A stretch of DNA of 64,000 bases from NCBI RefSeq assembly GCF_004122115.1, contig NZ_SBKP01000013.1, positions 1-64,000 of the forward strand, written 5' to 3'. Every line of letters begins with the position of its first letter. Position 1 is the first letter of the stretch. The translations under genes and the position numbers were made by a program. Of the stretch, positions 37,897-49,025 are shown one piece after another. This stretch comes from Sphingobium fluviale (GTDB lineage: Bacteria; Pseudomonadota; Alphaproteobacteria; Sphingomonadales; Sphingomonadaceae). Under the pieces are notes generated by a model that was not told the origin of the DNA, did no database searches, and saw nothing but the letters and a program-made list of their open reading frames with translations.

Positions 37897-38843
37897 CTGA
37901 GGGCCATTCCAAGTCGATAGTGTTGGTGTCCGGCATGTCGGGCGCTGGCAAATCCACCGCGCTGAAGACGCTGGAGGATCTGGGCTGGGAGGTGGTGGAT
38001 AATCTGCCGCTCATGCTGCTCGAACGGCTGATGGATGCGCCGCCAGCGCCAGATTCCAAGAACCGCGATCGTCCCCTCGCCATTGGCATCGACAGCCGCA
38101 CCCGCGGGTTTGATGCCGCCGCGCTGGTGCAACGCATCAAAATGCTGCGCGATCATGAGAGCTGGGATATCGAAACGCTCTACCTCGATTGCTCCGGCGC
38201 GGAGCTTGAGCGCCGCTATGCCGAAACGCGGCGGCGGCACCCGCTGGCCGAGGACCGCCCTGCAGCGGACGGCATCGCGCGCGAACGCGAACTGACCGAG
38301 CCGTTGCGCCGCTGGGCAGGCCAGGTGATCGATACCACAGCGATGTCGATCAACGACCTGCAACAGGAAATCCGCGCGCGCTACAGCCGCGATCCCAATG
38401 AGCGCACGGTACTCACCATATTGTCCTTCGGCTTTTCGCGCGGAGTGCCGCGCAACGCGGACCTGATGTTCGACATGCGCTTCCTGCGCAACCCGCACTG
38501 GGATGATGCGCTGCGCCCGCTCACGGGGCAGGCAGACGCCGTGGCAGCCTATATCGCGCAAGACCCGGCCTATGAAGACGCCGTTTCACAAATCGAGCAT
38601 CTGTTGCTCACCCTGCTGCCGCGCTATCAGCAGCAGGGAAAATCCTATGTCACCATCGCGTTCGGCTGCACCGGCGGTCGTCACAGATCGGTACATGTTG
38701 CCGAACGTGTCGGCAGATACTTGCGTCAGGCCGGTTTTTCGCCCACGGTCCTGCATCGCAACATGGAATCGGCGCCGCACAATGCCACAGAACAGGCAGG
38801 CAGCGCCCAAAAACAAGGTTTTCGGGGCGAACATACGGCATGA
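37893..38843 (+). CDS. rapZ: RapZ-family nucleotide-binding protein
   Basis: 316 residues. Walker A GMSGAGKSTALKTLEDLGWEVVDNLP at the N-terminus, GIDSRTRGF, ETLYLDCSGAELERRYAETRRRHPLA, and the C-terminal domain signature VTIAFGCTGGRHRSVHVAE. In E. coli RapZ binds GlmZ/GlmY small RNAs and senses GlcN6P, and it is encoded by a PTS-Ntr locus as here. Whether it handles RNA in this organism, alongside a double Hfq, is unknown. Overlaps both neighbours by 4 bp. Confidence 0.94.
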   Translation: MTEGHSKSIVLVSGMSGAGKSTALKTLEDLGWEVVDNLPLMLLERLMDAPPAPDSKNRDRPLAIGIDSRTRGFDAAALVQRIKMLRDHESWDIETLYLDCSGAELERRYAETRRRHPLAEDRPAADGIARERELTEPLRRWAGQVIDTTAMSINDLQQEIRARYSRDPNERTVLTILSFGFSRGVPRNADLMFDMRFLRNPHWDDALRPLTGQADAVAAYIAQDPAYEDAVSQIEHLLLTLLPRYQQQGKSYVTIAFGCTGGRHRSVHVAERVGRYLRQAGFSPTVLHRNMESAPHNATEQAGSAQKQGFRGEHTA

Positions 38844-39247
38844 TTGGCTTGGTTCTGGTAACGCACGGCAAGCTGGCGAACGAGTTTCGCGTGGCTATGG
38901 AGCATGTGGTCGGCCCTCAGCAGGCGATCGAGACGATCTGCATCGGCCCGGATGACGACATGGAGACGCGGCGCAGCGACATTGCGCGCGCAGTGGAGAA
39001 GGTCAACAGTGGCGCCGGCGTCATCCTGCTGACGGACCTGTTCGGCGGTACTCCGTCCAATCTTGCCATTTCGCTGCTGAAGGCGGGCGAGGTGGAGGTG
39101 ATCGCCGGGGTCAACCTGCCGATGCTGATCCGCCTCGAAAGCGCGCGCAAATCCATGAAGGTGACGGCGGCGGTGGCCGCCGCGCGCGAGGCGGGACAAA
39201 AATATATCAGCGTCGCCTCGGAATTGCTGGGGGGAAGCGGGAAATGA
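38840..39247 (+). CDS. PTS mannose-type EIIA protein
   Basis: 135-residue EIIA-Man domain: IGLVLVTHGKLANEF with the phospho-acceptor His9, GVILLTDLFGGTPSNLAISLL and a C-terminal EAGQKYISVASELL. No EIIB or membrane EIIC components are nearby, so it belongs to the regulatory phosphotransferase system rather than sugar uptake. It would accept phosphate from His18 of the HPr encoded next, with which it overlaps by 4 bp. Confidence 0.94.
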   Translation: MIGLVLVTHGKLANEFRVAMEHVVGPQQAIETICIGPDDDMETRRSDIARAVEKVNSGAGVILLTDLFGGTPSNLAISLLKAGEVEVIAGVNLPMLIRLESARKSMKVTAAVAAAREAGQKYISVASELLGGSGK

Positions 39248-39519
39248 GCGATGCGGTGAGCCGCGAGGTACAGATCACAAACCGGCGCGGGCTTCATGCA
39301 CGGGCGAGCGCGAAGTTCGTGACGATGGCGAGCGCCCTTCCCGCCCAGATCACCGTTTCCAAGGATGGATCGAGCGTGACCGGCACCTCGATCATGGGCC
39401 TGATGATGCTCGGCGCGGCGATGGGCGATTCGATCACCATTGCCGCCAGCGGCGATGACCACGAACAGGCGCTGGAGCAGCTCGTCGCGCTGGTCGAGGG
39501 CAAGTTCGGCGAGGACTGA
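39244..39519 (+). CDS. HPr family phosphocarrier protein
   Basis: 91 residues. EI-dependent site His18 in ITNRRGLHARASAKF, and Ser49 in VTGTSIMGLMMLGA at the position phosphorylated by HprK. Both regulatory inputs are therefore available. Last gene of the coupled series from chvI. Enzyme I (ptsP) is not in the window. Confidence 0.95.
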   Translation: MSDAVSREVQITNRRGLHARASAKFVTMASALPAQITVSKDGSSVTGTSIMGLMMLGAAMGDSITIAASGDDHEQALEQLVALVEGKFGED

Positions 39520-39525
39520 GCCGCC

Positions 39526-40332
39526 GTGCGCCGCGAGATTACCGGATTTTCCAACCCGCTGGTAAAGCGCGTGCGCTCTCTGCGCGAAAAGAAGCACCGC
39601 AAGCGCGAGGGGCTGTTTCTGGCGGAAGGCCTGCGCATCATGACCGAGGCGCGCGAGGCGGGCGCGCTGCCTGAAATGCTGTTCTATGCTGCCGAGGTCG
39701 CGCCGCATCCGCTGGCCTCCGCGCTGATGGACGCGGTGGATGAAGCGGGCAGCGAGGTGATCGCCACCAGTGCGGACATCCTCTCCAAAATGTCCGGCAA
39801 GGACAATGCCCAGACTTTAGTGGGCGTCTATGCAGACCGGCTGACGCCGATCAACGCGCTGGACCGCGCATCGGCGGACATCTGGCTGGTGGCGCAGTCG
39901 CTGCGTGATCCCGGCAATCTGGGCACCATCCTGCGCACGGGCGATGCGGTCGGCGCGGGCGGGCTGATATTGGTCGATGATTGCGTAGACCCTTTCTCCG
40001 TCGAAGCGGTGCGGGCGAGCATGGGCGCGCTGTTTACGCAGGCCATCGTCCAGTGCAGATGGCAAGAATTCATTGGCTGGCTGCGCTCCGGCCACGGCGC
40101 GCTGGTCGGCACCAGCTTGCAGACCGATCAGGATTACCAGCAACCCGCTTACACCGCTCCCACCTTCCTGCTCATCGGCAACGAGGCGCGCGGGCTGCCA
40201 GCGGACTATGAAGCGGCATGCGATACGCTGGTCAAGATTCCGATGCTGGGCAAGGCGGACAGCCTCAACGCGGCGGTCGCGGCAGCGGTGATGGCGTATG
40301 AAGTACGCAACCAGTTGCGGCGGAGGGGATGA
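39526..40332 (+). CDS. SpoU/TrmH-family RNA 2'-O-methyltransferase
   Basis: 268 residues. N-terminal substrate-binding part (ITGFSNPLVKRVRSLREKKHRKREGLFLAEGLRI) and the SPOUT knot: SLRDPGNLGTILRTGDAVGAGGLILVDDCVDPFSVEAVRASMGALF, LLIGNEARGLP and IPMLGKADSLNAAVAAAVMAYE. Methylates a ribose in rRNA or tRNA; target not readable. GTG start six bases after the HPr stop, so possibly in the same transcript. Confidence 0.92.
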   Translation: MRREITGFSNPLVKRVRSLREKKHRKREGLFLAEGLRIMTEAREAGALPEMLFYAAEVAPHPLASALMDAVDEAGSEVIATSADILSKMSGKDNAQTLVGVYADRLTPINALDRASADIWLVAQSLRDPGNLGTILRTGDAVGAGGLILVDDCVDPFSVEAVRASMGALFTQAIVQCRWQEFIGWLRSGHGALVGTSLQTDQDYQQPAYTAPTFLLIGNEARGLPADYEAACDTLVKIPMLGKADSLNAAVAAAVMAYEVRNQLRRRG

Positions 40333-40336
40333 GGGC

Positions 40337-41590
40337 ATGATGTGGGCGCACAGGCGGGTGTTGACGGCGAGCCTCGTCGGCACGGCGGTCGAGTTCTACG
40401 ATTTCTATATCTATGCCACAGCCGCCTCGCTCGTGTTCGGCCCGTTGTTCTTCCCCTCCACCTCGCCGGCCACACAGCTCATGGCATCCTACGCCAGCTT
40501 TGCCGTCGCTTTCTTCGCGCGGCCACTGGGAGCGGCGGTATTCGGTCATTATGGTGACAAGATCGGGCGCAAGTCCACACTGGTCGTCTCGCTGATGCTG
40601 ATGGGTGGCTCGACCCTCGCCATCGCATTTCTGCCGACCTATCAGGCGATCGGCTTCTGGGCGCCGTTGCTGCTGTGCCTCATGCGCTTTGGCCAGGGCT
40701 TTGGGCTGGGCGGCGAATGGGGCGGCGCGGCGCTGCTGGCGACGGAGAACGCTCCGCCGGGTTGGCGCGCGCGCTTCGGCATGGTGCCGCAGCTCGGCGC
40801 GCCGGTGGGCTTCCTGTTCGCCAACGGGCTGTTCCTGCTACTGGGGCGCTATCTCGATGACGCGCAGTTCATGAGCTGGGGCTGGCGCATCCCGTTCCTC
40901 GCCAGCGCGATCCTCGTTATCCTTGGGCTGTGGATTCGCCTCAAGATCACGGAAACGCCTGAATTCGCCGTGATCCTTGAGCGGCAGGAGGCCGCAAAAG
41001 CGCCAGCCATAGCCGTGATCCGCGAGCATCCCGGCGCGCTGCTCGCAGGAACCTTTGCCGCCGTCGCTTGCTTCGCGATCTTTTACATCACCACGGCATT
41101 TGCGCTGGGCTATGGCACCGCGACGCTGGGGATAGCGCGCGAGCATTTCCTCGTGCTTCAGCTTATTGCCATTATGTTCATGGCGCTGAGCATCATTCTT
41201 TCCGGCTGGTGGTCTGATGTGCGCTCGCCCCGCTCTGTGCTGATCGCCGGATGCGTGATGAGCGTGCCGATGGGCATCGCCTTCGGGCCGCTATTGGGGC
41301 TGGCGAGCGATGCGGGCATATTGCTTGCGCTCTCAAGCGGCCTTTCCGTCATGGGCTTTGTCTATGGGCCGCTGGGCGCGTTTCTGCCCTCGCTGTTCCC
41401 GGTGCGGCTGCGCTATTCCGGCATATCCTTCGCGTTCAACATGGGCGGCATATTCGGCGGGGCGCTTGCGCCCATCGTCGCGACGGCGCTGGTGGCGCGC
41501 TGGAGCGCGAGTGCGGCGGGCCTCTATATGTCTGCCGCAGCGGCCCTTAGCCTGATTGCGCTGATGGCGCGGAACCATAGACGGGCTTGA
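40337..41590 (+). CDS. MFS transporter, metabolite:H+ symporter type
   Basis: 417 residues with about 12 membrane helices. VGTAVEFYDFYIYATAASLVFGPLFFP, the loop motif GDKIGRKSTLVVSLMLMG, RFGQGFGLGGEWGGAALLATENAP and RIPFLASAILVILGLWIRLKITETPEF place it in the MHS family (ProP/KgtP/ShiA relatives). Substrate unknown; likely an organic acid or osmolyte. GAGGG precedes the ATG at 40337. Confidence 0.92.
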   Translation: MMWAHRRVLTASLVGTAVEFYDFYIYATAASLVFGPLFFPSTSPATQLMASYASFAVAFFARPLGAAVFGHYGDKIGRKSTLVVSLMLMGGSTLAIAFLPTYQAIGFWAPLLLCLMRFGQGFGLGGEWGGAALLATENAPPGWRARFGMVPQLGAPVGFLFANGLFLLLGRYLDDAQFMSWGWRIPFLASAILVILGLWIRLKITETPEFAVILERQEAAKAPAIAVIREHPGALLAGTFAAVACFAIFYITTAFALGYGTATLGIAREHFLVLQLIAIMFMALSIILSGWWSDVRSPRSVLIAGCVMSVPMGIAFGPLLGLASDAGILLALSSGLSVMGFVYGPLGAFLPSLFPVRLRYSGISFAFNMGGIFGGALAPIVATALVARWSASAAGLYMSAAAALSLIALMARNHRRA

Positions 41591-41629
41591 CGCGTTGAGC
41601 GCGACGCGCAAGGCTGCCCGCCGTTCCCG

Positions 41630-42811
41630 ATGATAGAGTTTTTCCGGTCCATGCCCTCCCAGCCACTACTGTCCCTGTCAGCCAGCCCCAGCCCTGCCGG
41701 TTTCGATCTCGAACTGGCGGAGCTGCGCCATATGGTTCATCTCTCACAGCAGTGGCTCTCCAGCCATATCGTACCGATTCTGCTCGCGACGATGGTCGGC
41801 CTCGCGCTCTATCTCGTGATGGCGCTGGTGCGCCGCAGCCTGGCCCGCAGGCGGAGGGTGGAGCACGGCCAGCCCGATATGGCGGCGATTCTTGTGCGCA
41901 CCTTCTCACGCACCACGCATATTTTCATGATCTTGGCCGCGGCGCGGCTGGTCGTGGGATACGCCTATCCGCCGGAGCTGATCTTCACCACGATCCGCTT
42001 CCTCTTCACCATAGTGGCGGTGTTTCAGGGCGCGATCTGGACGCGCGAGTTCATCCTCGGCCTGATCGAGCGCCGGGCCGAGGAAGATGGCCGGGGCGAG
42101 ACACTGGCGAACGCGATGGGGCTGATCCGTGTACTCGTCACCTTCACGCTCTTCGCAATCGCCGCGATCATGGTGCTCGATAATCTGGGCGTCAACGTCA
42201 CCGGGCTGGTGGCGGGGCTTGGTATTGGCGGCATAGCTATCGGCCTTGCCGCGCAGGGCATCTTTTCCGACCTGTTTTCGGCGCTCTCGATCATTTTCGA
42301 CAAGCCATTTCGCAAGGGTGACACGATCCAATTCGGTACGACCACAGCGACGGTGGAGCATATCGGCCTCAAGAGCACCCGGCTGCGCTCGGTCGATGGC
42401 GAGCAGAGGATCGTCGCGAATGCGAAACTGCTGGAGCAGGAGATTATCAATTATAACGACATCGCGGTGCGGCGTTATCTCTTGCCGCTGGGGCTGGTCT
42501 ATCAGACCCCGCCCGACAAGGCAGAGCGCGTGCCGGAGATCGTGAAGCGAGCGGTAAAGGAGGCCGGCGCGGAGTTTCAGCGCGCAGGTTTCGTGCGCTT
42601 CGGCGCGAGCAGCCTCGATTACGAGGTCTATTTCATCGTGCACGGGCATGACATAGACCATGCGACGGCGGTGCGGCACAAGGTGGGAATCGCGATTTTG
42701 CGGCATTTCGCGGCCGAGGGACTGGAATTCGCCTATCCAACACAGACGACCTTCACCGCCGCGCCGGATGGCACCTATGTCTGGCCCTACGCACAGCCTA
42801 AAGAAAGCTGA
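41630..42811 (+). CDS. MscS-family mechanosensitive channel
   Basis: 393 residues: four or five membrane helices, the pore-lining TM with alternating Gly/Ala (GVNVTGLVAGLGIGGIAIGLAAQGIFSDLFSALSIIFDKPFRKGD), then the beta domain (VEHIGLKSTRLRSVDGEQRIVANAKLLEQEIINY) and C-terminal alpha/beta domain. Releases solutes on hypo-osmotic shock. Its stop abuts the stop of the convergent epimerase gene with no bases between. Confidence 0.93.
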   Translation: MIEFFRSMPSQPLLSLSASPSPAGFDLELAELRHMVHLSQQWLSSHIVPILLATMVGLALYLVMALVRRSLARRRRVEHGQPDMAAILVRTFSRTTHIFMILAAARLVVGYAYPPELIFTTIRFLFTIVAVFQGAIWTREFILGLIERRAEEDGRGETLANAMGLIRVLVTFTLFAIAAIMVLDNLGVNVTGLVAGLGIGGIAIGLAAQGIFSDLFSALSIIFDKPFRKGDTIQFGTTTATVEHIGLKSTRLRSVDGEQRIVANAKLLEQEIINYNDIAVRRYLLPLGLVYQTPPDKAERVPEIVKRAVKEAGAEFQRAGFVRFGASSLDYEVYFIVHGHDIDHATAVRHKVGIAILRHFAAEGLEFAYPTQTTFTAAPDGTYVWPYAQPKES

Positions 42812-43816
42812 TTAGCCCGGCAGACCCCATAATGTGCCTGGGTGCAGCAGCCCATCGCGCACCGCGAGGCCCGCCTCCCTGTCTTTCGCCAGCAGCAGCG
42901 CGCCATCAAGGTCCACCCATTCCGCACGGCTGCCGAGCAGGAAGGCGGGCGCTATGCCGAGCGAGGTGGACAGCATACAGCCGATCATCAGCCGCTTGCC
43001 TTGCTGGTGCGCCATGTCGGCCAGCCCAATGCCCTCCGTCAGCCCGCCCGCCTTATCCAGCTTGATGTTGATCACCGGAAAGTCGGCAAGGCGCGGCATG
43101 TCTGCCCGGTCCTGACAGCTTTCGTCCGCGCAAAACGGCACCGGGGTGGCGATCCCGGCAAGCTGCGCTTCCTCGCCGTGGCGGATAGGCTGCTCGATCA
43201 GCTCCACCCCCAGCGCGGCAAGGGCGGATGCTTCGGCCTCCAGATCATGCCCGTTCCAGCTTTCATTGGCATCGACAATCAGCCGCGCATCGGGCGCGCC
43301 GGCGCGCACCGCCGCGATGCGGGCCGCGTCGCCCTCTCCGCCCAGCTTGCACTTCAGCAGCGTGAAACCGCGCGCGACAGCTGCGCGGGCGTCCGTCTCC
43401 ATCTGCGCCGGTTCCGAAATGCTGATCGTGAAGGCGGTGGGCAACGGCGCAGGCTTGGCCAAGCCCGCGATCTGCCACACGGGCGCGCCTGTATATCGGG
43501 CTTCCCAATCCCACAGCGCGCAATCGAGCGCGTTGCGCGCCGCGCCGCGCGGCATCTGCGCGTTCACCCGCTCGCGCGACAGGCCGCCTGCCCCGGCTTC
43601 GTCAGCATAGGCACGGATCGCCGCCGCGCATCCTTCCGCATCCTCGCCATGATAATAGATCGGTGTCGCCTCGCCGCGCCCGACAAAGCGTCCGTCAGTG
43701 ACGGTGCAGAGCACCACATCGACATGGGTCTTCGCGCCCCGGCTGATCGTGAACGCGCCAGCCACCAGCCAGCGCTCCACGGCAACGCTCTCAAGGCGGA
43801 CTAAAGGGCGGATCAT
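42812..43816 (-). CDS. L-Ala-D/L-Glu (dipeptide) epimerase, enolase superfamily
   Basis: 334 residues. The muconate-lactonising branch of enolases: catalytic K-x-K in LLKCKLGG, metal ligands in DANESW, LIEQPI and CADES, and second lysine in NIKLDKAGG; C-terminal MIGCMLSTSLG matches dipeptide epimerases. Probable role is recycling of murein tripeptide fragments. It fits with the alanine racemase later in the window only loosely. Confidence 0.87.
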   Translation of the reverse strand: MIRPLVRLESVAVERWLVAGAFTISRGAKTHVDVVLCTVTDGRFVGRGEATPIYYHGEDAEGCAAAIRAYADEAGAGGLSRERVNAQMPRGAARNALDCALWDWEARYTGAPVWQIAGLAKPAPLPTAFTISISEPAQMETDARAAVARGFTLLKCKLGGEGDAARIAAVRAGAPDARLIVDANESWNGHDLEAEASALAALGVELIEQPIRHGEEAQLAGIATPVPFCADESCQDRADMPRLADFPVINIKLDKAGGLTEGIGLADMAHQQGKRLMIGCMLSTSLGIAPAFLLGSRAEWVDLDGALLLAKDREAGLAVRDGLLHPGTLWGLPG

Positions 43817-43834
43817 CTGATCTGCGTCCGCCGA

Positions 43835-45058
43835 TCAGCCGTTATGCGTGGCGATCCACTCCTCAACCACGGGTGCGATTTTGGTGCGCCACTTGTTGCC
43901 GTTGAATATGCCATAATGGCCCGCGCCTTTGGCCATGTAATATTTCTTTTTCTCTTCGGGCAGGCCAGTCGAGATCTTCAAGGCCGCCTTGGTCTGGCCG
44001 AGGCCGGAAATGTCATCACGCTCGCCCTCGATTGCGAGAATCGCAACGTCCTTGATCGCGCCGGTATCGATGGTTTTGCCGCGATGCACAAATTCACCTT
44101 TGGGCAGGCTGTGCTTCTGGAACACCTCCTGCACCGTCTGGAGATAGAATTCCGCCGTCATGTCGCAGACAGAGCGATATTCGTCATAAAAGTCCTTGGT
44201 CATGTCTGCGCTGGCGTCGTCGCCGTCGACCAGATGCTTGAACATTTCCCAGTGGCTCATCATGTGGTTGCCAAGGTTCATAGACATGAACCCGGCAAGC
44301 TGCATGAAGCCGGGATAGACCCGCCGCCCGGCGCCCGCATACTGAAATGGCACGGTAGCCACCACATTCTGCTCGAACCAGCTGATAGGCCGTTCGGTCG
44401 CCAGCGTGTTGACCACGGTGGGCGCCTCGCGCGTGTCGATCGGCCCGCCCATCATCGTCAAGGTGCGCGGGCGGTTGGGATCATTCGCAGCAGACATCAG
44501 GCAGGTTGCGGCATAGCAGGGCACCGAAGGCTGGCACACCGCCAGCATATGTGCACCCGGCCCGATATGGCCCATCCAGTCGATCAGATAGTCGATATAG
44601 TCATCGAGATCGAAATTTCCGTCGCTCATCGGCACATTGCGCGCATCTCGCCAGTCGGTGATCCACACGTCATGTCCGGGCAGCATCCGCTCCACCGTGC
44701 CGCGCAGCAGCGTGGCGTAATGGCCAGACATCGGCGCGACGATCAGCAGCTTGGGCCTGCCCTTGGGCGCGCCCTTGACCACGAAATGCTTGAGCTGGCC
44801 GAAGTCCTTGCGCGCCTCAATCACTTCCTTGACCGCATATTCCTTGCCATCGATCACGGTGGTATCGAGGCCGAAGGCGGGCTTGCCACGCGGAGCGGAG
44901 GCGTGGGCAAACACCTCCAGCGCAGAGGCGAGGATCGGGCCTCCGCCGAAATAGGAAAGGGGGTTGGCGGGGTTGTTCAGAAGCTCCGCCCCGGCATTGG
45001 CCATGGCGCTGACGCCAGCGAGCAGATTGCGATGAAACTCATAGGCACTGTACAACAT
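43835..45058 (-). CDS. phaZ: Intracellular polyhydroxyalkanoate depolymerase PhaZ
   Basis: 407 residues of the cytoplasmic short-chain PHA depolymerase family: LYSAYEFHRNLLAGVSAMANAG, PMSGHYATLLRGTVERMLPGHDVWITDWRDARNVP, the lipase-like box with cysteine nucleophile AVCQPSVP, GGPIDTREAPTVVN and the histidine in KGAGHYGIFNG. Mobilises stored polyhydroxybutyrate. Monocistronic; the rest of the PHA genes are 15 kb away at 58.7-61.6 kb. Confidence 0.95.
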   Translation of the reverse strand: MLYSAYEFHRNLLAGVSAMANAGAELLNNPANPLSYFGGGPILASALEVFAHASAPRGKPAFGLDTTVIDGKEYAVKEVIEARKDFGQLKHFVVKGAPKGRPKLLIVAPMSGHYATLLRGTVERMLPGHDVWITDWRDARNVPMSDGNFDLDDYIDYLIDWMGHIGPGAHMLAVCQPSVPCYAATCLMSAANDPNRPRTLTMMGGPIDTREAPTVVNTLATERPISWFEQNVVATVPFQYAGAGRRVYPGFMQLAGFMSMNLGNHMMSHWEMFKHLVDGDDASADMTKDFYDEYRSVCDMTAEFYLQTVQEVFQKHSLPKGEFVHRGKTIDTGAIKDVAILAIEGERDDISGLGQTKAALKISTGLPEEKKKYYMAKGAGHYGIFNGNKWRTKIAPVVEEWIATHNG

Positions 45059-45219
45059 TTTTTTGGACCCTCATTGAGGCATTGCCGGCAGCATATACCG
45101 AAATGATTTTCAGGTTATTATCGCGCTGCACAATAGGCAAATGATTTTCTGTGCGGCGCGATTGCGGCTGATGCCAACGGCCCATTGAGAAAGACGTACG
45201 CCACTGCTAAGCGCCTCGC

Positions 45220-47040
<1,821 letters not shown>

Positions 47041-47065
47041 GAGCAGCGGGCGCGAGAGCCGGAGC

Positions 47066-48748
47066 CTATCGCGTCAGCTTCTTGTATGCGAGGCTGGTCG
47101 GGCGGTCCGCAGCATCGCCAAGGCGGCGGCGCTTGTCTTCTTCATATGCGTCGAAGTTGCCCTCGAACCACTCGACATGGCTGTTGCCCTCGAACGCGAG
47201 GATATGAGTCGCGAGGCGATCGAGAAAGAAGCGATCGTGGCTGATGACCACGGCGCAACCTGCGAAATTCTCGATAGCATCTTCCAGCGCGCCCAGCGTT
47301 TCCACGTCCAGGTCGTTGGTCGGTTCGTCGAGCAGCAGCACGTTGCCGCCGGTCTTCAGCATCTTTGCCATGTGGACGCGGTTGCGCTCACCGCCGGAAA
47401 GCTTGCCGACATTCTTCTGCTGGTCCTGCCCCTTGAAGTTGAATGCGCCGACATAGGCCCGCGTACTCATGTCAAAGCCGTTGACCTTCATATAATCCAG
47501 CCCGTCGGAGATTTCCTCCCACACATTCTTAGAGCCATCCAGATGATCGCGGCTCTGGTCGACAAAGCCGAGATGCACGGTAGAGCCGATCTCGATGCTG
47601 CCGCTATCGGGCTTTTCCTTGCCGGTGAGGATCTTGAACAGCGTCGATTTGCCCGCGCCGTTCGGCCCGATCACGCCAACGATGCCGCCCGGCGGCAGGG
47701 TGAAGCTCAGATCCTCGAACAACAGCTTGTCGCCAAAGGCCTTGGAGATATTTTTGACCTCGATGACCTTGCCGCCCAGCCGCTCTGGCACCTGAATGAC
47801 GATCTGGGCCTTGCCGGGTGCGCGGTTTTCCTGCGCGGCGACAAGCTGCTCGAATTTCGAGATACGCGCCTTGGATTTGGTCTGGCGGCCCTTCGGCCCC
47901 TGCCGGATCCACTCCAGCTCTTCCTTGATCGCCTTCTGGCGGCCTGATTCCTCGCGCTCTTCCTGCTCCAGCCGCTTGGACTTCTTTTCAAGATAGGTGG
48001 AGTAATTACCCTCGTAGGGATAATATTTACCGCGGTCGATTTCGAGGATCCAGCCCACCACATTATCGAGGAAATAGCGGTCGTGGGTGATCATCAGCAC
48101 CGCGCCGTGATATTCCTTCAGGTGGTTTTCCAGCCACTCCACGCTTTCGGCATCGAGATGGTTGGTCGGCTCATCGAGCAGCAGGATCGAGGGCTTCTGG
48201 ATCAACAGGCGCGTAAGCGCGATGCGGCGCTTCTCGCCGCCGGAAAGGCTCTCCACGCTCCAGTCGCCCGGCGGGCAGCGCAGCGCCTCCATTGCGATCT
48301 CAAGCTGGTTGTCGAGCGTCCATCCATCGACAGCGTCGATATGTTCCTGAAGCTCGCCCATCTCTGTCATCAAGGCATCGAAATCCACGTCTTCCGGCGG
48401 ATCGGCCATGATCATGCTGATCTCATTGAAGCGATCGAGCTTGTCGGCGATGTCGCGCGCGCCGTCTTTCACATTTTCCAGCACGGTCTTGGTCGGGTCC
48501 AGCTCTGGCTCCTGCGCCAGATAGCCGACCGTGATATTCTCGCCCGGCCATGCCTCTCCGGTAAAATCGGTGTCGATCCCGGCCATGATCTTCATCAGCG
48601 TCGATTTACCGGCTCCGTTGGGGCCGACGATGCCGATCTTCGCACCAAAGTAAAATTGCAGGTTTATGTTGTTCAGCACCGGCTTTTGCGCGCCGGGGAA
48701 AGATTTGGTCATGCCCTTCATGACATAGGCATATTGCGCACCGCTCAT
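47066..48748 (-). CDS. ettA: Energy-dependent translational throttle ATPase EttA
   Basis: 560-residue ABC-F protein with two ABC modules and no membrane part. Walker A GPNGAGKST occurs twice, signatures are LSGGEKRRIALTRLL and LSGGERNRVHMAKML, Walker B LLLDEPTNHLD and LLLDEPTNDLD, with the arm and interdomain linker between. EttA gates the first elongation steps of ribosomes according to ATP/ADP. Convergent with the ABC exporter. Confidence 0.97.
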   Translation of the reverse strand: MSGAQYAYVMKGMTKSFPGAQKPVLNNINLQFYFGAKIGIVGPNGAGKSTLMKIMAGIDTDFTGEAWPGENITVGYLAQEPELDPTKTVLENVKDGARDIADKLDRFNEISMIMADPPEDVDFDALMTEMGELQEHIDAVDGWTLDNQLEIAMEALRCPPGDWSVESLSGGEKRRIALTRLLIQKPSILLLDEPTNHLDAESVEWLENHLKEYHGAVLMITHDRYFLDNVVGWILEIDRGKYYPYEGNYSTYLEKKSKRLEQEEREESGRQKAIKEELEWIRQGPKGRQTKSKARISKFEQLVAAQENRAPGKAQIVIQVPERLGGKVIEVKNISKAFGDKLLFEDLSFTLPPGGIVGVIGPNGAGKSTLFKILTGKEKPDSGSIEIGSTVHLGFVDQSRDHLDGSKNVWEEISDGLDYMKVNGFDMSTRAYVGAFNFKGQDQQKNVGKLSGGERNRVHMAKMLKTGGNVLLLDEPTNDLDVETLGALEDAIENFAGCAVVISHDRFFLDRLATHILAFEGNSHVEWFEGNFDAYEEDKRRRLGDAADRPTSLAYKKLTR

Positions 48749-48877
48749 GATCGGTTGGCTCCGCTCGGATGGTTAAGGAATGGATGGCTGCGCGTTAGCG
48801 CAGCGCGTCCGCAATGGCAAATGGCTTCCGCGACCAACCGCAGATCACCCTTGCACAAAAATAAAAGCTATGTAGTA

Positions 48878-48902
48878 GAGAATCGTTCGTCGCGCGATTC
48901 TC
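48878..48902. promoter_or_regulatory. Inverted repeat between ettA and the lipoprotein gene
   Basis: GAGAATCG (48878-48885) and CGATTCTC (48895-48902) form a perfect 8-bp-arm repeat with 9-bp spacer in the 277-bp divergent region. It could be a regulator site for either gene. Downstream sequence is AT-rich and suits a promoter for the lipoprotein. Confidence 0.45.
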
Positions 48903-49025
48903 AACAGGACGCTCGGTGGCAAAAAAGAGTTGATTTGTTGACTTGATGCGTTAATTCGGTGCGCTCGCATGTGTGAAACTGTTAAGGTTTACATGAGCGA
49001 GACACGCTATTGGGAGCCTAACAAG

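Noticed and set aside
47177..47947. Antisense open frame over ettA (256 codons)
   Set aside because: Shadow of the ABC-F gene; no start signal and no motif.
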